From Actinostola sp. cb2023 (Eukaryota; Cnidaria; Anthozoa; Actiniaria; Actinostolidae), in the NCBI GenBank assembly GCA_033675265.1, contig JAUJYZ010000135.1, positions 87,501-151,500 on the forward strand: a stretch of DNA of 64,000 nt. Reading direction: 5' to 3'. A model generated the notes under the pieces. The model searched no databases and was not told where the DNA came from. It worked only from the letters and a program-made list of their open reading frames with translations. The first letter of the stretch is position 1, and each line of letters starts with the position of its first letter. Below, piece by piece: positions 1 to 10,829 of the stretch. Made by a program: the position numbers and the translations under genes.

Positions 1-763
1 GTTTTGGTTTTCATTGCAAAAAGAAAAATCACTATACAACGACAGAAAAGTATTTCTAAAGGGAATAGGGAAACAAACAACTACTTTTTAATGATATCTG
101 TATAGAAAATATGAAAAAAATCCAATCTTTTTGGTGAAAAATTAAAGCCAACGAAAAATCTCTCGAGCGCGCGCTCGATGGCGTATCGATTGTGTGATAG
201 CGCGCGCATTTCACAAACAAATCACAAAAACAGCTTTTGTACGCTAACAAATAAGCAAAGAAAGAAAAAAGGACGTTTTTTGGGGGGGGTTATTTTGTTG
301 TCGTATAATAAACAATTTATTACAGTTAGAGTTGTGTAATACGGCTGGACATTTTTACTCGTCTATTTGTATTTTGCCTCGCCAGTCCCTTTTCCCCCCC
401 TCCTCCCCCCCTCCCCCCCTCCCCTCCCCCTTTCCCCTCCTTTTTTGTCCTTTTTCCCTCCAGCGCCGGGCTACGCAGGCTACACGAAAATGTCAGCTTT
501 GCCTTGAATGAACCTAACGACTCTTTTATTGATCTTTTTTCACATGGTTTCGTGTAACGAAGGAATGCACATCACGTAAGTATCTTAACACAACCCAAGC
601 CCATCGTGGCTGTTCTCTCTCCTGTTTCTTGAAGAATGAGACGACATTTCTTAATCATCTTTTCCCACTTATCATTCATTTCATTTTATCTCTTTTTCCT
701 GAAGTTTTTGAAGTTTTTTATTTGAATAGTGCCTTTTATTTTATTTTATGTTTTTCCTCACAG
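1..763. other. Upstream intronic or flanking sequence of the plus-strand membrane protein gene
   Basis: I see no convincing coding exon here. A pyrimidine-rich tract lies at 390-460. A donor-like site (ATCAC followed by GTAAGTAT) starts at 576 and could end a short upstream exon, but I cannot place its acceptor. The stretch at 326-360 (gttgtgtaatacggctgg followed by an AT-rich tract) recurs at 56690-56715 beside the telomeric repeats, so it is part of a dispersed repeat. Confidence 0.4.
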
Positions 764-835
764 CAATGTGCACGTGAACCTAACATTCAATAATGATTTT
801 GAGATGATCAACGACTCCCTGCCAGATTTCATCAA
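764..835 (+). CDS. Exon of membrane protein, start of SEA-like module
   Basis: The acceptor is cctcacag and the donor GTAGGT. It reads NVHVNLTFNNDFEMINDSLP and onward in the frame that continues into the next exon. It starts on the third base of a codon and ends two bases into a Lys codon completed by the next exon. Confidence 0.65.
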
Positions 836-3800
836 GTAGGTTCATTCGTTATGTAAGAAAACCATCAGAGAAATAAGACGATGATTAAAGTGTTGATTAA
901 ATTGTTTTTCAGAGCGTTGAAAACTCAGCTTTCGCAAAGACTTGACATGAAACAAGAACAAATAACCGACCTTTCGGTAAGTAGGCATGGACGTTTTTGG
1001 GGAAAAGCGAATACAGTTTTTTTGAAAAAATTGTTAATTAAAGAGAAAATTTGTGCCTTAACTTGGCGGGACTCGCACTACCCTGGGTACAGAGGCCGAG
1101 GATGGATGCTATTCCGACGCAGTTTATATATATTTCACGTTTTGCCGCAGGGGTGTAGCGATCGAAGACCCAGGAATTGGGGGGCACCCAGAATAAAAAA
1201 GTAAAACAACAACAACAACAACAACAAACAACAACAACAACAACGACGACGACGAAAACAACAACTGACAACAACAACAACGACAACAACAACAAACAAC
1301 AACGACGACGACGACAACAACTGACAACAACAACAACGACAACAACAACAACTGACAACAACAACAACAACTGACAACAACAACGACAACAACAACGACG
1401 ACAACAACAACAACGACAACAACAACGACAACAACAACAAACAACGACGACGACGACGACAACAACTGACAACAACAACAACAACAAACAACAACAACAA
1501 CTGACAACAACAACAACTGACAACAACAACGACAACAACAACAACAACGACGACGACGACAACAACTGACAACGACAAGAACAACAACGACGACGACGAC
1601 AACAACTGACAACAACAACTGACAACAACAACAACGACAACAACAACAACAAGGACGACGACGACAACAACTGACAACAACAACTGACAACAACAACAAC
1701 AACAAACAACAATAACAACAAAAGAAACAAACATCTTTACCAAAAATTTAGGGGGGACACTTGCCGAAACACCCCCCCCCCCCCCCCCCCCCCCGTGCCC
1801 CCTCCCTACGCTAGTGTTTTCATGTTTTGTCACTAACACGTCGCCGATGTTTGTAGGTCACCAGAGGAAGCATCGTCGTCCAATTTAACGTTGTTCCTGT
1901 GGATGGAGGACGAGACATTGAAAACTTCGCACAATACGTGCAGGATGAGGTATTAGTGACTTCACGTGAAAATGAAGCCTTTCATTCTTTAATGCCCCTA
2001 GCCTCCTTAGCAGCCGCCCGTAGTTTCGTCACGCAAGGTTTGAAGCGTTGCGTGACGGAACTAGGGCGGCTGCTAAGGAGACTAGAATGCCCCTAGATTC
2101 GCCATTGTTTGCTCAGACCTATCAAAACCGGCCATTTCTGTGTACAGCTATGTTTGTCTTGTGAATACTGAATAATGCATCGTGTATAGTGCATTCCAAG
2201 ATTAAAATTAATTTTGCATTTAAAAAAAAAAGTTAGTTGGCTATAACATGGAAACGTTACTTACAATAATAGAGTCGTTTTAATTTAATTTATCTTATTT
2301 TTTATCAGTTGGTATACAGTCATTCTCAAAAAGGTTGTCCAGATGAAAAGACTACAATACTACAATAAAGTCACGTGATTCATTATGTTTTCAATTTCTG
2401 CACGCGGAACTACTGCGAGTTGATACCAGCGCCATTACATTCAGTTCTCACAATGCCGTGTAGTTTTGCATCTCAAATTGAAATTCCACGCGAGGAAATT
2501 GAATACATAATGAATCACGTGACTTTATTGTAGTATTGTAGTCTTTTCATCTGGACAACCTTTTTGAGAATGACTGTATAGAACTGATTAATCAAACATT
2601 AGTGCTGTATCTTGACGTTAGTTATATGCGTTTGTTAAGAATTTATATTATTATTATTATTATATTATTATTATTATTATTATTGTTGTTGTTATTATAT
2701 TATTATTATTATTATATTATTATTATTATTATCATTATTATTGTTATTATATTATTATCATTATTATTGTTATTATATTATTATTATATTATTATTATTG
2801 TTACAGCCCTTTGCAAATATTCTGGCACTCAAGTATATCAATATATCAATATATCGGGTGCATTATGGGTAATGCTATTTTAGAGTTTTCCTACAAAATA
2901 TGCATCAGATTCTTACAAACAACAAACTTAAGACTAAAACGAACATTATGCTAAATATAACCACCAACTTTGCTAGTGTCAAACCACTTTAAGAGGAATT
3001 GTTGATTATTTAATTACCCATAACAGGAGCCCATTACTAGGAGCCTCCCTCTAGTAATAGGTTCATACGACATCATTTGCACAAATTGGGCTATTTTTAG
3101 ATATGCAAATTTACGAAGAATTTCAAATTGAAAAATAAAATGGCGGCCAAACGGAAGACGCGAGGACTTGATCCAAAATATTGATATTCTTAATCCATGG
3201 AAGTACAAGTCTATTTTTCCCCTGCACAAGAACGAGACGAACTGTACAATGAATGTATCACATGTATCAATAAACTGACATACTGCCAAAGCGCTTAGTG
3301 GCGACTTTTAGTTTGGCGACTCACGATGTCGCGAAATTCTTCTACGTTCTTCTACCTATCGCTTCATGTTTATTCTTGTTTTATCAACTTTCTTCTGTTG
3401 GTTTTTGATTCACAATTTAGTCTTCGTAAGAATGAAGCGTTCTCACAGTGCCATTTCGACTCTGATGAAGCAACCATCACCTTCATCATCACTGATATAG
3501 TTTCAGTGGACAGCGACGCCAACATAACCAACCACACAAATGTGCACTTTGCTAAAGAACTTCTTCGCCGAAAGATTGTCGAAAAACAACTGAAACTTTG
3601 AACCGACGAACCGTGCCTTAAAGAGCGGCAAAGAACACTAAAACAAGAGGGTTATCACTGAGTGTATGGCGAAGTTCTTTCGCCAAAGACGACTTCAGTT
3701 CAAAGAAGGCAAGATAACCGGCACTCCAAGATCAGCCGCTGAATAAAAATGCGATAAAATCTTCATCCAGGCCACAGAAAAAGAAGCTCCCCTGTACCTC

Positions 3801-6800
3801 ACTTCGCTGTTTTAGCTATAGAAGGAACTTTGTGTCAATGTCGAGAATTTTCGACAAAATCCTACTTCAGTTCGTGATTCATTTTGCTGCGTTTCAGACA
3901 ACAAATGCTAATTAGCAAAACACACCGGCGGTTTGGAATATTCATAGCTTGGTTCTCACTGCTAGTCCTGCACAAGTTTAATTAGGTTCTTCGTAACAGA
4001 TTATCCATGATACCAGATCGTTGAATTCCTTCTCAGAAAGAGCAGAAGATGTTCGTTTTTTGGCTGGGTTTTGAACTGGCCTTTGAAGTCTTTGAACTAG
4101 CTAGCTTTGTTTTTAGACGTTCTCGCACTTGAAGTTTTGATATAAATAATAATACCTGGAGTTAGTTTTTTGTTGTTTTGTTTTTAATGTTTTCAATCGG
4201 CATTGTTCTTCCTCGCTTGATGAAGTACTGAAGTCAGACGACAACACTGATCTGCAATTTCACTAGATTCAGATTCTTCACTAGAACTACACGGCGGTAC
4301 GCTTTCGGCTGCCATCAGTGTTGAATCTGACGTCAAATTCCTATTGTGTAAGACGCGACATGATTGGTTCATCGCGCGGAATTTATAATGAGTGTTCTAT
4401 TTTTAGCTCAATTTGTGCAAATGATGTCGTACAGACCTATTATAGGAGAGGAAGGCTCCTAGTAATGGGCTCCTGCCCATAATGCACTTGATATATTGAT
4501 ATACTGATATACTTGGTCGCGACATAATTTTTGCAAAAGGCTGTATTTATTGTTATATTATCATTAATTATTATTATTATTATTATTATTGTCATTATTA
4601 TTATTGTTATTATTATTTCCACTGAGAAGAAGAAAAAAATAACTTAACAAAAAGGATATAAAATACAAAGACGTATAAAGGTACCAAAAATCTAGTGCAG
4701 TACGAGTGTCAAACCTATGGTACCGTGACCCTCAAATGGCTTCCTTTCTGAACCAATCAAAAAGCGTGCAGATGCATCTCATCCAATAGAGTCGTTTTCG
4801 TATGAGTGGCAAACCTATGGTACCGTGACCCTCAAATGGCTTCCTTTCTGAACCAATCAAAAAGCGTGCAGATGCATCTCATCCAATAGAGTCGTTTTCG
4901 TATGAGTGGGAAACCTACGGTACCGTGACACTCAAATGGCTTCCTTACTGGACCAATCAAAAAGCGTGCAGATGCATCTCATCCAATAGAGTCGTTTTCG
5001 TATGAGTGGCAAACCTACGGTAACGTGACACTCAAATGGCTTCCTTTCTGAACGAATCAAAAAGCGTGCAGATGCATCTCATCCAATAGAGTCGTTTTCG
5101 TATGAGTGGGAAACCTACGGTACCGTGACACTCAAATGGGTTCCTTACTGGACCAATCAAAAAGCGTGCAGATTCATCTCATCCAATAGAGTCGTTTTCG
5201 TATGAGTGGCAAACCTACGGTACCGTGACACTCAAATGGCTTCCTTACTGGACCAATCAAAAAGCGTGCAGATGTATCTCATCCAATAGAGTCGTTTTCG
5301 TATGAGTGGCAAACCTACGGTAACGTGACACTCAAATGGCTTCCTTTCTGAACGAATCAAAAAGCGTGCAGATGCATCTCACCCAATAGAGTCGTTTTCG
5401 TATGAGTGGGAAACCTACGGTACCGTGACACTCAAATGGGTTCCTTACTGGATCAACCAAAAAGCGTGCAGATGCATCTCATCCAATAGAGTCGTTTTCG
5501 TATGAGTGGCAAACCTACGGTACCGTGACACTCAAATGGCTTCCTTACTGGACCAATCAAAAAGCGTGCAGATGCATCTCATCCAATAGAGTCGTTTTCG
5601 TATGAGTGGCAAACCTACGGTAACGTGACACTCAAATGGCTTCCTTTCTGAACGAATCAAAAAGCGTGCAGATGCATCTCATCCAATAGAGTCGTTTTCG
5701 TATGAGTGGGAAACCTACGGTACCGTGACACTCAAATGGGTTCCTTACTGGATCAACCAAAAAGCGTGCAGATGCATCTCATCCAATAGAGTCGTTTTCG
5801 TATGAGTGGCAAACCTACGGTACCGTGACACTCAAATGGCTTCCGTTCTGAACCAATCAAAAAGCGTGCAGATGCATCTCATCCAATCAGACTCTTTCAA
5901 TACGACACGGTACCGTAACTTTCCCACTCATACGAATAAATACTTTTTCTGTTAAGGGGGGTCGGTACTATCTCGGTACTAGGTCGGTACTAGGTAACCC
6001 GGTTGCTATGTCGCGAGACCGGAAGTGATATTTTCTTTCCGAACTCTTACGCTAAAATTGTTTTGTTTTGTTTTACTTTTGCTTCATTCAGGAAAATACA
6101 CGATACAATAATTTTGTAATAGGTTTTATTAATTATATTCACTAAGTATCTTTTACAGGAGCTTTTCAAAAATGTAAACTCGAGATTTTCAGTATTTTAG
6201 ACTCGTAAGAATCTAAGCTACATGTAAGTTAGTTCAACACAACAACATGACTTAATTTTCAAAAGAAAGAGGAAGATGACTCGCTAACGATAGAAAACAA
6301 AGAGCTAAAGAATTAGTGAAAAATCGTTGTTCCAAGTCCAAGTCAAAACACAAACCGGCGAAATTCTGTGTACGTGTACTGAACCATCATTTCCAAAGTT
6401 TTGCGTTGGAGAAACATTCAGCAGTCTCCTGTACTTCAGTGTCTGGGTAGAAGCACCTTAAACTACGCCATTCAAGGAATATTTGAGCCACTTTTGCAAG
6501 ATATAAAGACAGCGACTCGCCACTTTTGTCGAGTTTGAGTCTGCTTGTTACAATGCATTCTGGGTAATTTTAAAGATGGCGGAGCAGCTAAGTGACCTGG
6601 CTGCTTGCATGAGAACAAATTACTTCCGGTCTACAAAATCAAGTTTTTCTAGTCGGAAAAAAAGTTTATATGCGGTTTTTCGATATTTTAATAAATAAAC
6701 ATGAATTATCTAAAATTTAGCGCATGGGATTTGTTATATTTTAAAAACTAAGAAAGTTACAAGCAAATACGTGGTTTTGTAAACACGAATTTTAGCGTCA

Positions 6801-9800
6801 TTTCTTATTTTTCCGAAATTGAAAAAACGCATGCGTGAATATTTTGGAAACGTTCTTAAAAACATACTGATAACAATAATTTTTGAAAAAAAATCGAAAC
6901 ACCCTTGAAAAACGTGTTTTTCTGCTTTGGGTCACGTGACAATGGGCGTGGCCCGGTGACGTCATTAGTACATTCCCACTTACACTGAATGACTATGTTC
7001 CAAATTTCATGGGTGTAAACAAAACATGCATCGACTTATGGCTATTTCACTTTCCCTAGCAACGAGCATCAAAAGATAGTACCGACCCCCCTTAATATAT
7101 TATTATTATTACTTGAGACGCCATTTTGGTGTACAGCGGTTCATGTTCACAAGACAAGCTTTTTTGAAATAGCTGTACATGATAGTAAACTCTTAATTAT
7201 TCTCTAATATATTATAATATCAACTAGGTTCGCCGTAATGGTATCGTGATTACGTATGGTGGCATGTCGTTCGTGGCCAGCCCACAGCTAGTCAAAGCCT
7301 CAGCCAACTATCAATCACATGAAAACCCAGCCAAACAAGGAGGCCTGACCTCGACTCACATCGCTTTGATCTGTGTTTTCGCTGCACTCGCCATTGCAAT
7401 CGCTGCTGTGATTGTAATTGTGGTAAGTTGAATAGTTGACTTATTGTATCAGCTTAAAGAGATGTCAGGTGCTAATTATTATGTGCCTTTTTGGAAGCAG
7501 GTGAAGAAGCGAAGAGGCAGAGCTCGATCTGACACAGATACGGTGAGCTAATTGGACGTGAATATCTCTAGTTATATACCCACGGTAGCCATAGCAACAA
7601 CCATTATACACACTATGCATTACTAGCACTACTAGAGAACTACTAGTACCAGATTAACAACACCCGCAACCACCATCTCCACGACCCGATCGCCATCCCA
7701 ATCTGTAACAACTAAATCACCACCAGCATCATCATCACAACCTATAGCAACTACATTACCACCACTACCTATAGCAACTACATCACCACCACTACCTATA
7801 GCAACTACATCACCACCACTACCTATAGCAACTACATCACCACCACTACCTATAACAACTATATCACCACCACTACCTATAGCAACTATATCACCACCAC
7901 TACCTATAGCAACTATATCACCACCACTACCTATAGCAACTACATCACCACCACTACCTATAGCAACTACATCACCACCACTACCTATAGCAACTACATC
8001 ACCACCACTACCTATAGCAACTACATCACCACCACTACCTATAGCAACTACATTACACCACACTACCTATAGCAACTACCTATCACCACCACTACCTATA
8101 GCAACTACATCACCACCACTACCTATAGCAACTACATCACCACCACTACCTATAGCAACTACATCACCACCACTACCTATAGCAACTACATCACCACCAC
8201 TACCTATAGCAACTACATCACCACCACTACCTATAGCAACTACATCACCACCACTACCTATAGCAAAACTACATCACCACCACTACCTATAGCAACTACA
8301 TCACCACCACTACCTACCTATAGCAACTACATCACCACCACTACCTATAGCAACTACATCACCACCACTACCTATAGCAACTACATCACCACCACTACCT
8401 ATAGCAACTACATCACCACCACTACCTATAGCAACTACATCACCACCACTACCTATAGCAACTACATCACCACCACTACCTATAGCAACTACATCACCAC
8501 CACTACCTATAGCAACTACATCACCACCACTACCTATAGCAACTACATCACCACCACCACTACTATAGCAACTACATCACCACCACTACCTATAGCAACT
8601 ACATCACCACCACTACCTATAGCAACTACATCACCACCACTACCTATAGCAACTACATCACCACCACTACCTATAGCAACTACATCACCACCACTACCTA
8701 TAGCAACTACATCACCACCACTACCTATAGCAACTACATCACCACCACTACCTATAGCAACTACATCACCACCACTACCTATAGCAACTACATCACCACC
8801 ACTACCTATAGCAACTACACATCACCACTACCTATAGCAACTACATCACCACCACTACCTATAGCAACTACATTACCACCACTACCTATAGCAACTACAT
8901 CACCACCACTACCTATAGCAACTACATCACCACCACTACCTATAGCAACTACATCACCACCACTACCTATAGCAACTACATCACCACCACTACCTATAGC
9001 AACTACATCACCACCACTACCTATAGCAACTACATCACCACCACTACCTATAGCAACTACATCACCACCACTACCTATAGCAACTATATCACCACCACTA
9101 CCTATAGCAACTACATCACCACCACTACCTATAGCAACTACATCACCACCACTACCTATAGCAACTACATCACCACCACTACCTATAGCAACTACATCAC
9201 CACCACTACCTATAGCAACTATATCACCACCACTACCTATAGCATCACCACCACTACCATAGCAACTACTACTACTATAGCAACTACATCACCACCACTA
9301 CCTATAGCAACTACATCACCACCACTACCTATAGCAACTACATCACCACCACTACCTATAGCAACTACATCACCACCACTACCTATAGCAACTACATCAC
9401 CACCACTACCTATAGCAACTACATCACCACCACTACCTATAGCAACTACATTACCACCACTACCTATAGCAACTACATTACCACCACTACCACTACCTAT
9501 AGCACCACACTACATAGCAACTACATCACCACCACTACCTATAGCAACTACATTACCACCACTACCTATAGCAACTACATTACCACCACTACCTATAGCA
9601 ACTACCACCACTACCTATAGCAACTACATCACCACCACTACCTATAGCAACACCACATACCACCACACCACTACCTATAGCAACTACATCACCACCACTA
9701 CCTATAGCAACTACATCACCACCACTACCTATAGCAACTACATCACCACCACTACCTATAGCAACTACATCACACCACTACCTATAGCAACTACATCACC

Positions 9801-10611
9801 ACCACTACCTATAGCAACTACATCACCACCACTACCTATAGCAACTACATCACCACCACTACCTATAGCAACTACATCACCACCACTACCTATAGCAACT
9901 ACATCACCACCACTACCTATAGCAACTACATCACCACCACTACCTATAGCAACTATATCACCACCACTACCTATACTACATCACTACATCACCACCACTA
10001 CCACCCTACCTATAGCAACTACATCACCACCACTACCTATAGCAACTACATCACCACCACTACCTATACCAACTAGCAATACATCACCACCACTACCTAT
10101 AGCAACTACATTACCACCACTACCTATAGCAACTACATCACCACCACTACTATAGCAACTACATCACCACCACTACCTATAGCAACTACATCACCACTAC
10201 CTATAGCAACTACATCACCACCACACCTATATAGCAACTACATCATCACCACCACTACCTATAGCAACTACATCACCACCACTACCTATAGCAACTACAT
10301 CACCACCACTACCTATAGCAACTACATCACCACCACTACCTATAGCAACTACATCACCACCACTACCTATAGCAACTATATCACCGCCAACACCTATAGC
10401 AACTACATCACCACCACTACCTATAGCAATTACATCACCACCACTACCTACAACAACTACATCACCACCACTACATATAGCAATTACATCATCACCATCA
10501 CCCTACGTGTACGACTGAGATCAGGTTGTGACTGACTATTTACCTCACCAGGCTGGGTTTGTTTATCGAGACGGCAGAGCGGAGAGCTACAGCGCAGTGT
10601 CAACCACTTAA
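764..10611 (+). CDS. Single-pass membrane protein with SEA-like module, 3' portion (6 exons seen)
   Basis: Six exons join in phase on the plus strand: 764-835, 913-976, 1857-1949, 7228-7422, 7501-7542 and 10552-10611, all with AG acceptors and GT donors. Together they encode about 174 C-terminal residues. The first three exons give a compact alpha/beta module that resembles a SEA domain: hydrophobic strand VNLTF, an amphipathic helix, then RGSIVVQFNV, where GSIVV matches the autoproteolytic G-SVVV motif of SEA domains. Exon 7228-7422 carries a transmembrane helix (IALICVFAALAIAIAAVIVI) followed in the next exon by the basic stop-transfer stretch VKKRRGRAR. The last exon gives a short tail rich in Ser, Thr and Tyr ending SAVSTT. 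The 5' exons lie outside or could not be recognised. No specific orthologue is claimed; the SEA assignment is by motif and layout only. Confidence 0.72.
913..976 (+). CDS. Exon of membrane protein, helix of SEA-like module
   Basis: The acceptor is gtttttcag and the donor GTAAGT. It encodes KALKTQLSQRLDMKQEQITD plus LS, an amphipathic helix leading into a strand. It ends in phase 0. Confidence 0.7.
1201..1735. repeat. CAA/CGA trinucleotide microsatellite in intron
   Basis: About 530 bp of CAA units mixed with CGA and CTGA variants (blocks such as caacaactgacaac and gacgacgac). The long Val/Leu/Cys ORFs on the opposite strand and the Gln/Thr/Asn ORF on this strand are translations of the microsatellite, not genes. 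It lies wholly inside intron 977-1856. A C homopolymer follows at 1773-1794. Confidence 0.95.
1857..1949 (+). CDS. Exon of membrane protein with GSIVV motif
   Basis: The acceptor is tttgtag and the donor GTATTAG. The 31 codons include VTRGSIVVQFNVVPVDGG and end AQYVQDE, phase 0 on both sides. GSIVV sits where SEA domains cleave themselves between Gly and Ser. Confidence 0.75.
1993..2095. mobile_element. Foldback miniature element
   Basis: Inverted arms (ctccttagcagccgccc against gggcggctgctaaggag, and gtttcgtcacgcaa against ttgcgtgacggaac) surround a loop of about 12 bp. No coding content. It lies in the intron. Confidence 0.6.
2315..2578. mobile_element. Tc1/mariner-like MITE, copy 1 (TA target site)
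   Basis: Terminal inverted repeats of more than 60 bp begin TACAGTCATTCTCAAAAAGG and are flanked by TA on both sides. The interior is about 130 bp and non-coding. A second copy lies at 18387-18640. TA target duplication and CAGT termini are typical of Tc1/mariner non-autonomous elements. Confidence 0.8.
2645..2801. repeat. ATT microsatellite
   Basis: TTA/ATT repeats with occasional GTT and CAT units directly abut the terminal repeat of the next element. A matching ATT tract at about 4546-4620 abuts its other end. Confidence 0.85.
2802..4545. mobile_element. Non-autonomous DNA transposon, TACAGCC-TTTGCAAA family
   Basis: The left end reads TACAGCCCTTTGCAAATATT and the right end is its inverted copy (aatttttgcaaaaggctgta). 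Inner inverted segments follow, including the GGAGCCCATTACTAGGAGCC block and the CATCATTTGCACAAATTG block. The unique interior (about 3120-4390) has a short ORF at 3326-3601 that I do not recognise. Shorter relatives lie at 49137-49424 and 52875-53142. Confidence 0.7.
4695..5930. repeat. 100-bp tandem satellite with 300-bp higher-order unit
   Basis: The marker aaagcgtgcagatgcatctc recurs every 100 bp from 4761 to 5861, giving about 12 units. From about 4900 onward three unit types repeat in fixed order (gggaaacc/taccgtg; ggcaaacc/taccgtg; ggcaaacc/taacgtg), so the evolved unit is 300 bp. The array ends in an inverted partial copy (gtaccgtaactttcccactc at about 5914). Each unit contains GTCGTTTTCGTATGAGTGG, the terminus of the MITE at 13082-13284. 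Confidence 0.9.
5956..7091. mobile_element. TTAA-flanked non-autonomous element (piggyBac-like)
   Basis: Inverted termini GGGGGGTCGGTACTATCT and AGATAGTACCGACCCCCC are flanked on both sides by TTAA (5952-5955 and 7092-7095), the piggyBac target site. The interior of about 1.1 kb shows no significant ORF. Classification rests on the TTAA duplication only. Confidence 0.7.
7228..7422 (+). CDS. Exon of membrane protein with transmembrane helix
   Basis: The acceptor is caactag and the donor GTAAGTTG; 65 codons, phase 0. It reads VRRNGIVITYGGMSFVASPQ, then a Ser/Asn/Pro-rich stalk, then the membrane helix HIALICVFAALAIAIAAVIV. Confidence 0.85.
7501..7542 (+). CDS. Exon of membrane protein, juxtamembrane basic segment
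   Basis: Fourteen codons, VKKRRGRARSDTDT, between tggaagcag and GTGAGC. The basic cluster directly after the membrane helix fits a type I orientation with the tail in the cytoplasm. Confidence 0.75.
7735..10495. repeat. 27-bp minisatellite in the last intron of the membrane protein gene
   Basis: About 100 copies of a 27-bp unit (ctatagcaactacatcacc plus accactac) fill the intron between 7542 and 10552. Most copies are identical, and scattered small insertions and deletions shift frame. One plus-strand frame reads TTSPPLPIA and a second reads TYSNYITTT. The minus strand reads VVAIGSGGD, which explains the ORF at 7632-8063. Flanking exons splice in phase without it, so I call it intronic. Confidence 0.93.
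10552..10611 (+). CDS. Last exon of membrane protein, cytoplasmic tail
   Basis: The acceptor is tacctcaccag. It reads AGFVYRDGRAESYSAVSTT then TAA at 10609-10611, in phase with exon 7501-7542. An AATAAA signal follows at 10798-10803. Confidence 0.8.
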   Translation, partial: AGFVYRDGRAESYSAVSTT

Positions 10612-10797
10612 CGCCCCAGGACGTAGACAACAAAATATGTGTTAGAATTACTAATTATTTCACGAATTAATTGGCTGAAAAGGAATCAAACTACGGTAGT
10701 AGGAAAGGAAGAATTTTAGTTAGACCAGAGACGTTTTTCATTGATATTGTTTTTTTAACAAGGATTTGTCGTACGAAAACATTGCTTATCCAAATAT

Positions 10798-10803
10798 AAT
10801 AAA
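10798..10803 (+). terminator. Polyadenylation signal AATAAA of the membrane protein gene
   Basis: AATAAA lies 187 bp after the stop codon, giving a 3' UTR of roughly 200-215 bp. Confidence 0.6.
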
Positions 10804-10829
10804 GCATTTTATAGAAATATTTTGTCTTT

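Noticed and set aside
1038..1839. Long Val/Leu/Cys ORFs of 193-234 codons
   Set aside because: They translate the CAA/CGA microsatellite on its complementary strand and have no independent support.
7632..8063. 143-residue VVAIGSGGD repeat protein on the minus strand
   Set aside because: The 27-bp unit is divisible by three and lacks a stop in this frame; it is antisense to the intron of the membrane protein gene.
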